DNA of 64,000 nucleotides, from positions 57,654,501 to 57,718,500 of the forward strand of contig CM075353.1 of assembly GCA_037693485.1 (NCBI GenBank), in the 5' to 3' direction. The position numbers and the translations under genes are program-made. The stretch is from Kitagawia praeruptora (taxonomy: Eukaryota > Streptophyta > Magnoliopsida > Apiales > Apiaceae). Position 1 is the first letter of the stretch. The number at the start of each line of letters is the position of its first letter. Positions 53,229-64,000 of the stretch are shown here, piece by piece. The notes beneath the pieces were generated by a model. The model was not told the DNA's origin. It saw only the letters and a list, made by a program, of their open reading frames with translations, and searched no databases.

Positions 53229-53818
53229 AATATCCCCACACTTAAGTTCTTGCACGTCCTCGGGCAAATAAAATAAAAGTAAAAGCTACAACCTAACTTA
53301 TTAAAACAACTTTCGTAGGTGACAGGATTGCATTGAGCGTATGCAACAAGCCTTTAAACCCCTAGGCAGCCCTAGTAGGACGAGTTTTGTCTCGTGAGGG
53401 CTTATAGCGAATGAACCCACAAAATCCATCTATCACATGTAAACTAATAGAGATGATAATATAAATAAGTATGTCTATCTACCAAGTATTCGATGCACAC
53501 CAATGCAACTCCACATAAACAAGATCACTCATACTATCTCAACTCAAGAATCAAGATGCAAATGCTAAGTCCCATCAAAAGTGCAAGTATCCACATAATC
53601 TACTCATCGAATGTGCATAAGTACTCAAAAGTTCATGTCAAGTGTAAAACAAACTTTGTAATCATGCTAAGTATACAAGAGTACACTATCAAGAAGACTT
53701 GGGATTTTCATATTCACATCAAGTAATACCTCACCTTTCACTCACAAAAAGAATTACGCTCAAGAATAGGTTAAGTGTATCACTCAATTCCATCATATAC
53801 ATAAACATGCTTGACACT
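53229..53818 (-). mobile_element. Internal 3' end of the outer Athila-lineage element, part 1
   Basis: It contains the polypurine tract (53229-53243), and GCCCGAGGACGTGCAAG and CCTACTAGGGCTGCCTAGGG on the minus strand. Both are shared with the end of the gag-only element (59530-59700) in opposite orientation. It is split at 53818 by that element and continues at 60889. Confidence 0.65.
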
Positions 53819-54997
53819 TGACAGAGTATATATTTATATGTATTTTAGATGATTTTTATTCCCATCTTAATAATATTTTGCATTTAATTGGATCTTTATT
53901 AATTAGTTTATAATATTCTATTGTAGGAAGCAAGGAATTCTAAATTGGAAAGGATTGGAGTTGAATTAGAAGAAAAATCGGATTTAATGGACTACTCGCG
54001 CATTACACATTGTTTGGGCCGTATCTTGAGTTCTGCACATCGGATTTCAGCGAGTAAATTGTCCACGCGAAGATAACGAGATTTTCTTTTATTCTAGAGT
54101 GGGCTAGATATCAAAGTCCAACTGAATCAGTCCAGAAACAGCAGAGAAGAGTCAACTACGAATTTTTACTTTTAGAAATCTTTTCAATTTTGGAAAGCCG
54201 TGTATTCTTGGGAACAATTAAAGATAATACTTTTGTAATGAGATTATTATTAGAGATAGGAGATACGTACTTCATAGAGGAGAAGCCAAGAAGGAGAGAG
54301 AAGAAGTACAAAGTGAAACCGTGATAGAGATTTCTCTTCCATATCTTTACTTAGTATTGTATTCTCATCTCTTATGAATTTTATGAGCTCTATCATGACA
54401 ATGATTGGCTAACTCTTTTTTTTTGGATGGCAGTTTTGAAGCCCTAACCTTATGGCAATTATACAGTTTTGATTTTCTGATATGTGTTTTTGATTGTGCT
54501 TATATATACGTCAATGCTTATAGATAATCTTGAATTGATCGTGGCATGTGGACATCCAATTAGGTTATGTGATTGATTTATCTGTAAAGTCAATTAATCT
54601 TTCTATGTGGTCCATGGGATTAATTGTATAAGTGTGTAATTCATGTTAGCCTTTCTATGTGGTCCATGGGGCTATACGAATAGCAGAGCTTGTTTCTATG
54701 TGGTCCATGGCAAGTTCTCTATAAGTATCTTTCAGAACATATCAAGGAATTTCAGGATTGTGTCATAGGTTGAGTGGTGGATATTCATGCTTTCCAACAT
54801 GTTTCTCTACTATTCACAAACAAACTTTTTCTTGTTTACTAGTTAATTTAGTTATTAGATAAATCACAAAACCAATCAATCTTTTAAATTAGTAGCGAAA
54901 TAGAAGAAAAGTGAGCCCTTGATCCTTGGCGTAGAACGATACCCTATTTACTCTAAATTACAAACGACACAAAAAGGGTCTAAATTGAGTCACACCA
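53819..54997 (+). repeat. 5' LTR, 1179 bp
   Basis: TGACAGAG...CACACCA. It carries three copies of TTCTATGTGGTCCATGG (54601, 54653, 54694), also present in the 3' LTR. Confidence 0.93.
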
Positions 54998-55002
54998 ATT
55001 TT

Positions 55003-55022
55003 TGGCGCCGCGCCGCCGGGGA
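55003..55022 (+). other. Primer-binding site, Athila type
   Basis: TGGCGCCGCGCCGCCGGGGA, close to the TGGCGCCGTTGCCGGGGA primer site usual in Athila and Tat elements. Confidence 0.8.
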
Positions 55023-55144
55023 TTGAATTTTGCTTTTCTTTTGTTTTGTGTTTTTTGTACATATATTTTTCTTTTTCAAATTTTTTTTCTCTCCGCCTAT
55101 TGCTTGTTGTGTTTCAGGTATAGGTGGAATTTTGAGTAATTGAC

Positions 55145-56379
55145 ATGGCTGCAATTCCTACACTACGTGATGATATTGCGGTGTCGATTGTTTGTTTTGG
55201 GCATAATTGCATGGTGTATCCTGATCCTGTTGAAGGGAAGAGTAGTACTTTTGAGCTCAAACAAAATCTTCTAATGAGACTACCAGTCTTCCATGATTTT
55301 CCAACTGAAGAGCCGAATCAACATCTCTCTAGGTTTGTGACTATCGTTGAATGTATGGGACCTGAGATGGTAGATCCACAAATTCTGAAGCTTTTCCATT
55401 TTCTCTTGATGGAGCAGTTTTGGATTGGTTCGAAGATTTGCCTATAGGATTCATTACTTCTTGGGAGAAACTAGCACAAGAATTCTTGCAGAAGTTTTAT
55501 CCAGCAACTAGAGTGATGAGCATGAGAAGTCAAATAGCTGGAATTCAACAATATGCAACTGAGTCATTTACGGAGTACTATGCTAGATTTCAGAAGTTTC
55601 AAAAGAGGTGCCCTCAACATGGTTTCACCAAAGGGAGTCTATTACACTTCTTTTACCTGGGTCTTAATGAAATTGAAAAGAGACTATTGGATTCTGCTGC
55701 TAGAGGTGCTTTTGTTGATTTGTCTCATGATGTTGCTGAGAAACTGATCGCCAAAATAGCTGTTAATCAACTGCAATATGGGAGTCATCTAAGGTCAGAA
55801 CTGATTATTGGGATTGAATCTGATCAGAAGTTGATGAAGATTGAGCAAAATATAGAGAAGTTGAGTGTACTATTTCTAAGTGGCAGAACACCTCGAACAC
55901 AAGTTTGTGCTATTTGTGCAGCTCCCGGCCATTTTGATAACTCATGTCCGCACATGATTGCACCTTGTTATGAAAATGTCAATGCTATTGGGCATGAGTA
56001 TCAAGGAGAAAATCCGTTCTTAGATTCGTATAATCCGAGTTGTATAGAGCACCTTAATCAGAGGTATGGCGATCACAATCTAAATGAGTTTCAACATCAA
56101 GATACTTTTACATTCTCTGATTTCCAACCAAGGGAAGAAGTACAACAACATTCGGCTATTGGATGCAACATTGAGAAATTGATGGCCAGGTTAGCCGAAG
56201 GACAGTTGGAGATGCAAAAGCAATGTGCCAAAGATTCTCAAGACATCAAGGAGATGCCAAAACAGCTTGCAGGTGTGGTTATGAATTTGGATCAAAAGCA
56301 AGAGTTTGCTGCAATTCTTGCAACTATTGAGCCACAACAAAAGTTTGAGTACGTGAATATCATTTCAACCAGCAACTGA
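55145..56379 (+). pseudogene. Athila-type gag with one frameshift
   Basis: It starts MAAIPTLRDDIAVSIVC. The first frame ends at 55447; the true continuation is the overlapping frame from about 55396 (FPFSLDGAVLDWFEDL). One T is apparently missing from the run at 55392-55395. The gag core includes SWEKLAQEFLQKFYPATRV, FQKRCPQHGF and LHFFYLGLNEIEKRLLDSAA. A CCHC knuckle CAICAAPGHFDNSC follows, then a Gln-rich helical tail. Uncorrected, only the first 100 residues would be made, so packaging would need gag from another copy. Confidence 0.85.
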
Positions 56380-57090
56380 TTAGGTGAAGGAATTTTGAAA
56401 TCACAAGCTAATGACATTCTTGATGTTCCAAAGGAAGTATATGATTGTCTCCTTGATGACACCGTGGACGTGATTGCAATAACAGACAAAGGGAAGTCTC
56501 CCAATCTTTCTTATCCGCATGGTACTAACAGTCGCTTTGATTATGTACCTTTTCCATCTAGATTCGTGCAAATCAATGTCAATGAGGTGGAAAATAAAGA
56601 CCATGTGGATACAGAAATATGTTTCTCAGAGAGTTTAAGAGAGAGTGTTGTGCAAAGAGATCCTAAAGTGACGAAACAAGAAGAGGATGATGTAATTTCC
56701 AAAGATCATAACAAGGATTTTCTAGGGGAGGAGTTTGTTGGGAGTGAAGAAAATTTTGTGCCTCTCGCAAATTTTGTTGAAAAGCCTACTCCTCCATTTT
56801 TTCTCGAATTTGAACTTGAAGAAAATCCTGTTCTTGAGGGTACACCAAATATTTTGAAGGGATTATCATTGCATCCTATTTTGTGTGGTGCATCCAAATT
56901 GGAATGGAAACCTTCACCAACTCATTTGAGATATCATCTACCATTTTCTGATCGGATTGATGATTTTTCAACAAGTCACATGTGCCACATTGGAAGTACA
57001 ATTTTATGGATGTCGTTCAAATTATGCAATTTTCATGCCGCTTATCATGTGTTGAAGAAGGAACAGATGTCATGGATGTATCCACCTTAA
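56380..57090 (+). pseudogene. Remnant of the gag-pol linker and pol start
   Basis: The frame continues after a TGA at 56377-56379. Acidic linker sequence leads to KLEWKPSPTHLRYHLPF, matching the ELKPLPSHLRYA-type motif that precedes the RT in Athila pol. The frame then ends in unrelated residues (HVLKKEQMSWMYPP). Thus pol was removed just before the catalytic RT. Confidence 0.65.
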
Positions 57091-57171
57091 AATTAAAAGG
57101 TACAATGTCTAGCCAAAGACATTAAAGAAAAGCGCTTTTTGGGAGGCAACCCAAACTTATTTTAATTTTTG

Positions 57172-57200
57172 TATTATTATTATTATTATTATTATTATTA
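57172..57200 (+). repeat. (ATT)n microsatellite
   Basis: About nine to ten TAT units. Confidence 0.85.
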
Positions 57201-57811
57201 GAGATAGATATTTTTTTATTTCATTTTTTTTTAATTTTTATTGTCTCTCCCGCAAGATGCCTTGATAATTTTGTGTGAAGTGTTTCAGGAATGTAAATTT
57301 TTTGTAGCCGTGCTTTAATTTTTTCCATGAGTGAATCAATGCAAAGCGGAAGGAAAAAAAACAGAGCAAAAGAATTATTAAGGGAAAGTGTGGAAGTCAG
57401 CGTTTTAATACCGTGGGTTTGATTCTAAATCCCGCAGTTTACATTCTCTGTGATGCTAGTGAAAGGCCGAAAAAGAAAAAAGGAACAGAAACTTTAAGTT
57501 GGCGGTGCTGATTTTCTAACGGATGTGCGTAAGTCTCTGTTTGTGTCCCACGTTTTCATCCCGCAGCACATTTTTTTCTACCCACGGGTTAAGTTTCTCT
57601 GTACTGCGCTGCAACGTTCCTCGCGCTTCACAATTTTGCTGAGCCTCCTGCGCTTCGATTAATCCAGCGCGTGTGCAGCTGTCTAGTCCAACCCATTTGC
57701 AGGCCCAACTTCTGCTGCCGAGGCCCATCTTCGCGAGCCCAATAGCCTGCATTCCTTGTCCATGCTGGCCTGCTGCTAGTCCTTCATAAAAAATTAAATC
57801 TGCTCTTTCAA

Positions 57812-57880
57812 GGACTTGAACTCGGGACCTGCTGCTGCTTGATTCCATTTGGCACAAATAACCAACTGTGCTATCTCACT
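57812..57880 (-). ncRNA. tRNA-like pol III promoter (SINE head candidate)
   Basis: On the minus strand TAGCACAGTTGG (A-box form) is followed about 38 bases later by GAGTTCAAGTCC (B-box form), as in a tRNA gene or tRNA-derived SINE. No acceptor stem or anticodon arm is evident, so it is not a functional tRNA. It may be an old SINE fixed in the Athila spacer. Confidence 0.35.
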
Positions 57881-58841
57881 TATTGGATATTAAATGGACT
57901 TCTTTATATATATATATGGAAGTCTGGCCTGATGTTCTATTTAATTGGAGACAACAATTTATTTCGGTTCTTTTTCGAGCGGCACTTCATGGTAGCATAA
58001 TGGGGGAGTATTTCTAACTTTTCTTTGTATAATATTTTTCTTTATTTTATTTTTGTATTTTATTTATTAGGATTATTTTAGTTCTTTATATATGTAAATT
58101 AAGTTATATTATTCATTGAGGACAATGAACCATTCAAGTGTGGGGAGGTGTTCTCAATATTATTAAAAATTAAAAAAAATTTATAAATTTTAAAAATTCA
58201 AAAAAATTAGAAAATTAAAATTTTTTTGTATATAATTACCTTTTCTCAAAGCATGTTAGCGAGGATAAGTACACATTTTGTAGACTAATTTTGCATGATT
58301 AATTCTGAGCTTGTATCATAGAATAAAAATCATTTGTTGCTTGATAATTCCTGGTGTGTGCTTTTGAAAATTTTAAAAACTTGAGATGCTTCTTAGTCAA
58401 ATTTAGTGAGTCGAGTATGCTTTCACCTTGTGAGATTTTGAGCCTAATTAATGATTGATACATTTTATATCAATCGAATTTCTTTGTTGTGTGTTGTTCG
58501 TCAATTAGCATTGCTCTAGAACTTGTTTTGATACCTTGTTGAGACTACATGTTGTGTGTGTGCATGAAAATGATAAAGGCACTAGGATTACCCTCATTGA
58601 CCTAAACACTAACCTTATGAGTTATATCCTTAGTGAACCCCCTTGAGCTCATATCCGTTTCTTTCAATTGTTACCACTCCTATAATTTTTGAGCCTACTT
58701 GTTTATTCTTTTCTTGATTTACTAGTAGAGCATTGTGATTCAACTTAAGGGTGGGTGAATGTTCAAGTGTGGGGATTTCTTTGTTAAGGTTTGATATTTG
58801 GGTGGGAATTATATAGTGTGGTTACTTGATCTTCGTTCTTC

Positions 58842-58903
58842 AAAAAAAAAACAAAAAAACAAAAAAAAAGAGAGAAAAAAAGAAAAAAAAAAGAAAGAAA
58901 AAA
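58842..58903 (+). repeat. A/G-rich low-complexity tract
   Basis: Runs of A broken by G and C within the spacer of the gag-only element. Confidence 0.8.
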
Positions 58904-59704
58904 ATGTGAAGAAGATCAAGTAGAGTTTGTGTTCACTGTTTATTGCAATGTGAAAGTGGGGAAGTACATAATGATGTGCATATGGGTTTAATGCTTGTGA
59001 AAGTTTAATCGACTTTTACATGATCTACAATTCATGTTGGGTGTTTTAATTAAAAGTGAACACTATGCTCTATTAGTTTATCAAGCTTAGCCACTTGTGA
59101 GCCTATTTCTTTGATATCTCACCCCGTACCTAAGCCCCATTACAACCTTTAATGAAGACCTTTTGATTTGTGCATGCGCATATACGAAGTAGTGGAGATT
59201 TGGTGGACAACCAAGCATATGGTAGTACATGTCTATTTTGATTGAACTTGAGTGAAACATTTACACCTATACACTTGTGTGAATTGAGAGTAATGTGAGA
59301 TTTTCTATCCATAGCATGCTTACTTATTGAAGGCGACTTTGATGTTTATTTCATGATATTTTTGTCTATCTAGACAACGTGTGCATACTTGGATTGTTTT
59401 GTGCAAGTGGTGTACTTTCAGATCGTCTCAGATTGTTGTGTGATTGAGGTTTGCATATGTGGAGTACTATGAATTGTTGCGTGTATAAGACTTGGTGATT
59501 GAAAATATTTGATTTTGTGGGTATATCTTCTATAAACCCTCACGAGACAACACTCGTCCTACTAGGGCTACCTAGGGGTTTAACGGCTTGTTGCATACGC
59601 TCAATGCAATCGTGTCATCTACGAAAGTGATGTTAGTTAGTAAAGATTAGTTTTATTTCTTTTATTTGCCCGAGGACGTGCAATATGCTAAGTGTGGGGA
59701 TATT

Positions 59705-60883
59705 TGATAGAGTATATATTTATATGTATTTTAGATGATTTTTATTCCCATCTTAATAATATTTTGCATTTAATTGGATCTTTATTAATTAGTTTATAAT
59801 ATTCTATTGTAGGAAGCAAGGAATTCTAAATTGGAAAGGATTGGAGTTGAATTAGAAGAAAAATCGGATTTAATGGACTACTCGCGCATTACACATTGTT
59901 TGGGCCGTATCTTGAGTTCTGCACATCGGATTTCGGCGAGTAAACAGTCCACACGAAGATAACGAGATTTTCTTTTATTCTAGAGTGGGCTAGATATCAA
60001 AGTCCAACTGAATCAGTCCAGAAACAGCAGAGAAGAGTCAACTACGAATTTTTACTTTTAGAAATCTTTTCAATTTTGGAAAGCCGTGTATTCTTGGGAA
60101 CAATTAAAGATAATACTTTTGTAATGAGATTATTATTAGAGATAGGAGATACGTACTTCATAGAGGAGAAGCCAAGGAGGAGAGAGAAGAAGTACAAAGT
60201 GAAACCGTGATAGGGATTTCTCTTCCATATCTTTACTTAGTATTGTATTCTCATCTCTTATGAATTTTATGAGCTCTATCATGACAATGATTGGCTAACT
60301 CTTTTTTTTTGGATGGCAGTTTTGAAGCCCTAACCTTATGGCAATTATACAGTTTTGATTTTCTGATATGTGTTTTTGATTGTGCTTATATATACGTCAA
60401 TGCTTATAGATAATCTTGAATTGATCGTGGCATGTGGACATCCAATTAGGTTATGTGATTGATTTATCTGTAAAGTCAATTAATCTTTCTATGTGGTCCA
60501 TGGGATTAATTGTATAAGTGTGTAATTCATGTTAGCCTTTCTATGTGGTCCATGGGGCTATACGAATAGCAGAGCTTGTTTCTATGTGGTCCATGGCAAG
60601 TTCTCTATAAGTATCTTTCAGAACATATCAAGGAATTTCAGGATTGTGTCATAGGTTGAGTGGTGGATATTCATGCTTTCCAACATGTTTCTCTACTATT
60701 CATAAACAAACTTTTTCTTGTTTACTAGTTAATTTAGTTATTAGATAAATCACAAAACCAATCAATCTTTTAAATTAGTAGCGAAATAGAAGAAAAGTGA
60801 GCCCTTGATCCTTGGCGTAGAACGATACCCTTTTTACTCTAAATTACAAACGACACAAAAAGGGTCTAAATTGAGTCACACCA
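59705..60883 (+). repeat. 3' LTR, 1179 bp
   Basis: Same length as the 5' LTR with about nine or ten substitutions and no indels seen. Followed by ACACT. Confidence 0.93.
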
Positions 60884-60888
60884 ACACT

Positions 60889-62480
60889 TGGCATCGATCC
60901 AACTAAAAACACAACATGCATGAATAATGATAATCAAAAGGACTTTTATTCGGGTTGTAATGGGGCTAGGGACAAGGTATGTCAAGAAAAGCCAAATAGG
61001 GTGATCGAAGTATCAAAAGCTAGTGATTCTTCCTATTTAATTACACACAATCTACCCATATGCCTTCCCCACACTTAGACCAATTAGCACAATTAATTTA
61101 TCTAGCCCGAGACTAAGGATCATAAAGCACAAAAACTGTAAACAAAAAAATGAAAATGCTCTCATTTTTTTTTCAAGGCATTTATTTATTTTATGGCCTT
61201 GTGTTTTTCTTTCAAATTTTTTTTTTCGAGAGCTACAAGCAAAGTGAAACAAACACGTATATACAATCACAATGATCCTCTACAAGTCCCAAAACACAAA
61301 CTAAGCATTTACAAAATAACCTCAACATTTCCCAACATGAAAATATGATCACAAGTAACTCATTTATCACACCTTATTATGCCCTCCTAATCTCACTAGC
61401 CTTTGACAAATAGGGATCAAGATTATATAAGGCCATTAAAAAAAATCAGGTATAGGTATGTAATGTGGTGTGTCACCAAATAAAATGGTTAAGCTCAAAG
61501 GGCTACTAATGGATCACATAAGTAAGGTATGTCAAAATGGGAAAATTGAAGGTTAATCCTAGGTGCCTTTATCATGTTATCATTCATTCAATGCCATGTA
61601 TCTCAAGAAGGGTCTAAGACAAGTGCTAGCAATGCCAATGCAATGAGGACACACAAGCAAACAAAAATAAAATGCAAAAGACATGCATATAGGCTCAAAA
61701 GCTCACTTGGTGTCAAAAGATAATAAATCCCAAGTCACAAAAAGAATTCTTTCTAATGCACCTACTTGTACTCAAAGCATGAAAACCAAATTGTCTTACA
61801 CATAAACATATCATTTTAATTACTTAAGACATTCAATGAGTCTACTAGTTTCAACTTGCTATTGAAAGTGTGTGCATAAGATCATAGCATTACACCTCTC
61901 AACAAAAGTATCAACAACACAAGATCACCTAGCATGCATGGATACATTTAGCACAACTTGAAACAAGTAATGCATCGACTACATGGTAGACAACTAACAA
62001 CGTTTCACCATATCATCTCTAATATTTTAAAAGGCTAGAATTATATTTTGATTTTAAAATTTTCAATTTTTTTTTCATATTAAGAACACCTCCCCACACT
62101 TAAGTGAGTCATTGTCCTCAATGACTCGAAAAGGACCATAAAAATCAACACAACGACTCCTACATAGATAACAAATAAAACAACTAAAGAAAATAAAAGA
62201 AAACACCCATATGTATCATGATGAATGATGTGAAAGATGTTGCTGCAGAAATGCAAACATCTCGCCCATTTGTTTCCCCATGCGCTCCTGATGTAGAAGT
62301 ATCTTGGCATGACTGTTTCATAGCTCATCTTGCCCCTTAAGTATCTTAGCTTGGCTTTGACGTAATTCAGCAATTTGTGCCTTTAGTGTACGTTGAGGCG
62401 CCACAACTTGCTCTTCCCGCTCGTCCGGTAGTGCCTCACGTGGATGATGTAATGGCCGTGGTCCAAAAGTACCTCGATAC
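60889..62480 (-). mobile_element. Internal 3' end of the outer Athila-lineage element, part 2
   Basis: It continues the element split at 53818. On the minus strand it begins in coding sequence, then has GAGGACAATGACTCACTTAAG and GTGTGGGGAGGTG (62085-62130), the conserved spacer also seen at 58120-58150 in the gag-only element. The rest is AT-rich non-coding spacer. It is interrupted at 62480 by a copia-like LTR. Confidence 0.7.
62216..62480 (-). pseudogene. C-terminus of an Athila ORF
   Basis: On the minus strand it encodes RGTFGPRPLHHPREALPDER, then a helical Gln/Lys-rich end (ILKGQDEL, HQERMGKQMGEMFAFLQQHL) and a TGA at 62216-62218. An internal TGA stands where a tryptophan codon (TGG) seems likely. 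The remainder of the ORF is beyond the copia insertion or outside the window. Confidence 0.6.
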
Positions 62481-63587
62481 TGTTAGTGTATACTGAAAAT
62501 ATTTATTTTAAGTATATACATTTATTTCTGGCCCGGTTTTATTGAGAATCATTTAAATGTTTACATGCTGTCCAATATTATATATTGTGGACAATCTAGT
62601 ATCAAATGGGATACAGAATATTAGATTGTTAAATACGGTTTATATAATATAATAAGGTTCACAGCACAGGTGGTGTTGGACAATCCACTGGAATGGCTGT
62701 AGTATTATTTAGATTAGTTTATATTGACTAATAAATAATACTAGTATACTTTGTATATATTGAACAGGATCAAATTTAGAATTGTTCCCTTATACTGATT
62801 AAGAAGGAGAACTAAGATTCTATGTTATTATTAATGCTTAGGTTCTTAATCCGGATATAGTAATTGACACGTGTATATTATTTACATGCTTTGATTCATA
62901 TATGAAATAATTCTTTTGATTTATTTCATTATATTTTGGGTGATGGAATAATATATATGGTGGATATTATTTTTTGAAGGAATCCATGTCCTGATAATAT
63001 TCGGGTTAATGATGTCCCCTTGAAAGCTCAAAAAGATTTAATTATGTGAAACCCTGCAGGTGGATTTATTCCGACATAATTAAATAAAGGTTGAGTGGAT
63101 AATCAAGCATAAAAGATATTAATTAAATAAATTATCAGTAATTTATTTAATTAATGGGCATGCGCTATTTTAAACATGGGGAATTTAATAAGCAAATAAT
63201 ATTGGAACCCAATTAAATAATTAAGTTGCGGTATTAGGAAAGGTAGTGCAAATATTAATTCTTTAGTGGATTGAATTAATATTTAATTACATTGGGCTAG
63301 GCCCAAGATGTAATTAGAAGGCCTAACCTAATTATCCATGATCCCTATTGTAGACCTATATATATTCTTATTCTCTTCTTGCTAGGGTTGGTCAAGAAAA
63401 ATTTTGTAGCCACCTAGGAGCAAGAAGAGAGGTTAACTTGAGAAGACGAAGGCCACACTCCGCTCAAGGGAATTTGGGAATACAATAGAAGAGCATGGAA
63501 TCAACCGTTAACAAGGTGACTTTTGTATTCTTACTCGTTTAATTATTGTATCAAAAATCGCAGGGTCATGATCTGATTGTCCCAACA
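62481..63587 (+). repeat. 5' LTR of a Ty1/copia-like element, 1107 bp
   Basis: It begins TGTTAGTG and ends CCCAACA (TGTT...AACA). TATATATA at 63357-63364 is a plausible promoter. The primer site follows. The left target copy would be GATAC (62476-62480); the right one is outside the window. Confidence 0.75.
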
Positions 63588-64000
63588 ATTGGCATCAAGA
63601 GCTAGGTTCTATGGTTCTGCGATTTTGATACGATGTCCATGTCGTAATTATATATGCATGTATATAGTGGTAGGCTTGTATATTTTGTTTTGCAGGTTGT
63701 TATCCACTATTATGGCCATGTATATTTAATTATGTGTTTGGATCCCACGTGGTTTAATCGTGGTTATTTTGTTTGGTTTCCACGTGGTTTATCGTGGTTG
63801 TAAATCACGAGGGTTGATCGTGTTAGAATAGATTTTACAAAATTAGTTTTGTATTAGATCTATTTTTTATGTAATTGTTTGATGGATTTCCGGGTATGTT
63901 GTAACATAATTATGTACGACCAATATGATTGCTTCCGCTACGCAACCTTCTGGTGTGTTTTTATTTTGTTCCTGGCGGTCCTTCAATATTAAACCAAACA
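63588..64000 (+). mobile_element. Copia-like element, leader (runs off the window)
   Basis: The primer site TTGGCATCAAGAGC (63589-63602) is followed by about 400 bp of non-coding leader. No gag is reached before the end. Copia assignment rests on LTR ends and primer-site form. Confidence 0.6.

Larger units (their letters stand above)
57091..59704 (+). other. Post-gag spacer of the gag-only element
   Basis: Non-coding. It has AAGCGCTTTTTGGGAGGCAACCC (57130-57151), an ATT microsatellite (57172-57200), a GC-rich patch with a tRNA-like A/B box pair (minus strand, about 57812-57873) and an A/G-rich tract (58842-58903). It ends with CCCGAGGACGTGCAATATGC and a GTGTGGGGATATT polypurine tract before the 3' LTR. 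Confidence 0.7.
53819..60883 (+). mobile_element. Gag-only Athila-lineage LTR retrotransposon (TR-GAG-like), 7.1 kb
   Basis: Two 1179-bp LTRs (53819-54997 and 59705-60883) differ at about nine or ten positions by eye. The target duplication is ACACT (53814-53818 and 60884-60888). The primer site is of the Athila type (TGGCGCCG...CCGGGGA). Inside are a gag gene broken by one frameshift, a remnant of the start of pol, the conserved Athila post-pol motif GGGAGGCAACCC (57140-57151) and 2.5 kb of spacer. There is no RT, RNase H or integrase. Confidence 0.92.

Noticed and set aside
57516..57857. 113-codon minus-strand frame in the Athila spacer
   Set aside because: Falls in the GC-rich tRNA-like region; no protein motif.
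1..64000. CRISPR arrays, bacterial operons, rRNA or intact tRNA genes
   Set aside because: None seen; repeats are all explained by plant transposons, microsatellites or tandem duplications.

Overview
The window is plant nuclear DNA, most likely from a eudicot with a large, transposon-rich genome. It contains Ty3/gypsy, Ty1/copia and L1-type retrotransposons of plant type, Stowaway, Tourist and hAT MITEs, GT-AG introns, and tRNA-iMet and Athila-type primer sites. I cannot name the species. I found one convincing host gene; nearly everything else is mobile DNA, much of it nested.

Left part (1-12.6 kb). A small four-coding-exon gene of unknown function (96 aa, minus strand, 2369-4505) has a noncoding first exon near 8.76-8.79 kb. 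A TATA box, an E2F-type site and a TGGGCC motif lie just upstream. Its long 5'UTR intron holds a Tourist-like MITE (8321-8519) and a 3.6-kb LTR retrotransposon (4673-8300) in the same orientation as the gene. That element has two 421-bp LTRs that look identical, a GTACA target duplication, a tRNA-iMet primer site and a polypurine tract. It carries no recognisable gag or pol. Its single 970-codon frame is a shuffled mosaic of HSP70 fragments, and this is the most unusual object in the window. A Stowaway element, a cluster of ACGT motifs, Helitron-like ends and AT-rich degenerate repeats follow.

Middle part (12.6-29.3 kb). A full-length but broken L1-type LINE (12603-17745) has a 13-bp target duplication. 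Next is a decayed transposon-protein gene (18394-19832), then a 2.1-kb non-autonomous hAT element (19916-22049) that contains a 272-bp fold-back element. A lone LTR-like stretch begins at 22791. A decayed minus-strand Tekay-like gypsy relict spans about 25.5-29.3 kb.

Right part (29.3-64 kb). One L1-type LINE of the same family as the first is split into four pieces by three insertions. These are an internally deleted gypsy element (29858-32686, TSD TAGAC/TAAAC), an almost intact 14.7-kb Tekay/Del-type chromovirus (35114-49827, TSD CCCTG) and a Tourist-like MITE (51245-51640, TSD TTA). Removing each insert restores the LINE reading frame at the junction. The Tekay element has LTRs of about 4 kb, an extra 338-aa ORF ahead of gag, and one uninterrupted gag-protease-RT-RNaseH-integrase-chromodomain frame. 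The LINE ends against the LTR of a minus-strand Athila-lineage element. That element is split by a non-autonomous, gag-only Athila relative (53819-60883, TSD ACACT) in the opposite orientation. The window closes with the 5' LTR and leader of a copia-like element (62481-64000).

How the parts relate: the only gene likely to serve the cell is the small E2F-site gene, and its transcription must cross the HSP70-mosaic element. The Tekay copy is the only element here that could supply a complete set of retrotransposition proteins. The HSP70-mosaic element and the gag-only Athila relative must depend on proteins made elsewhere.
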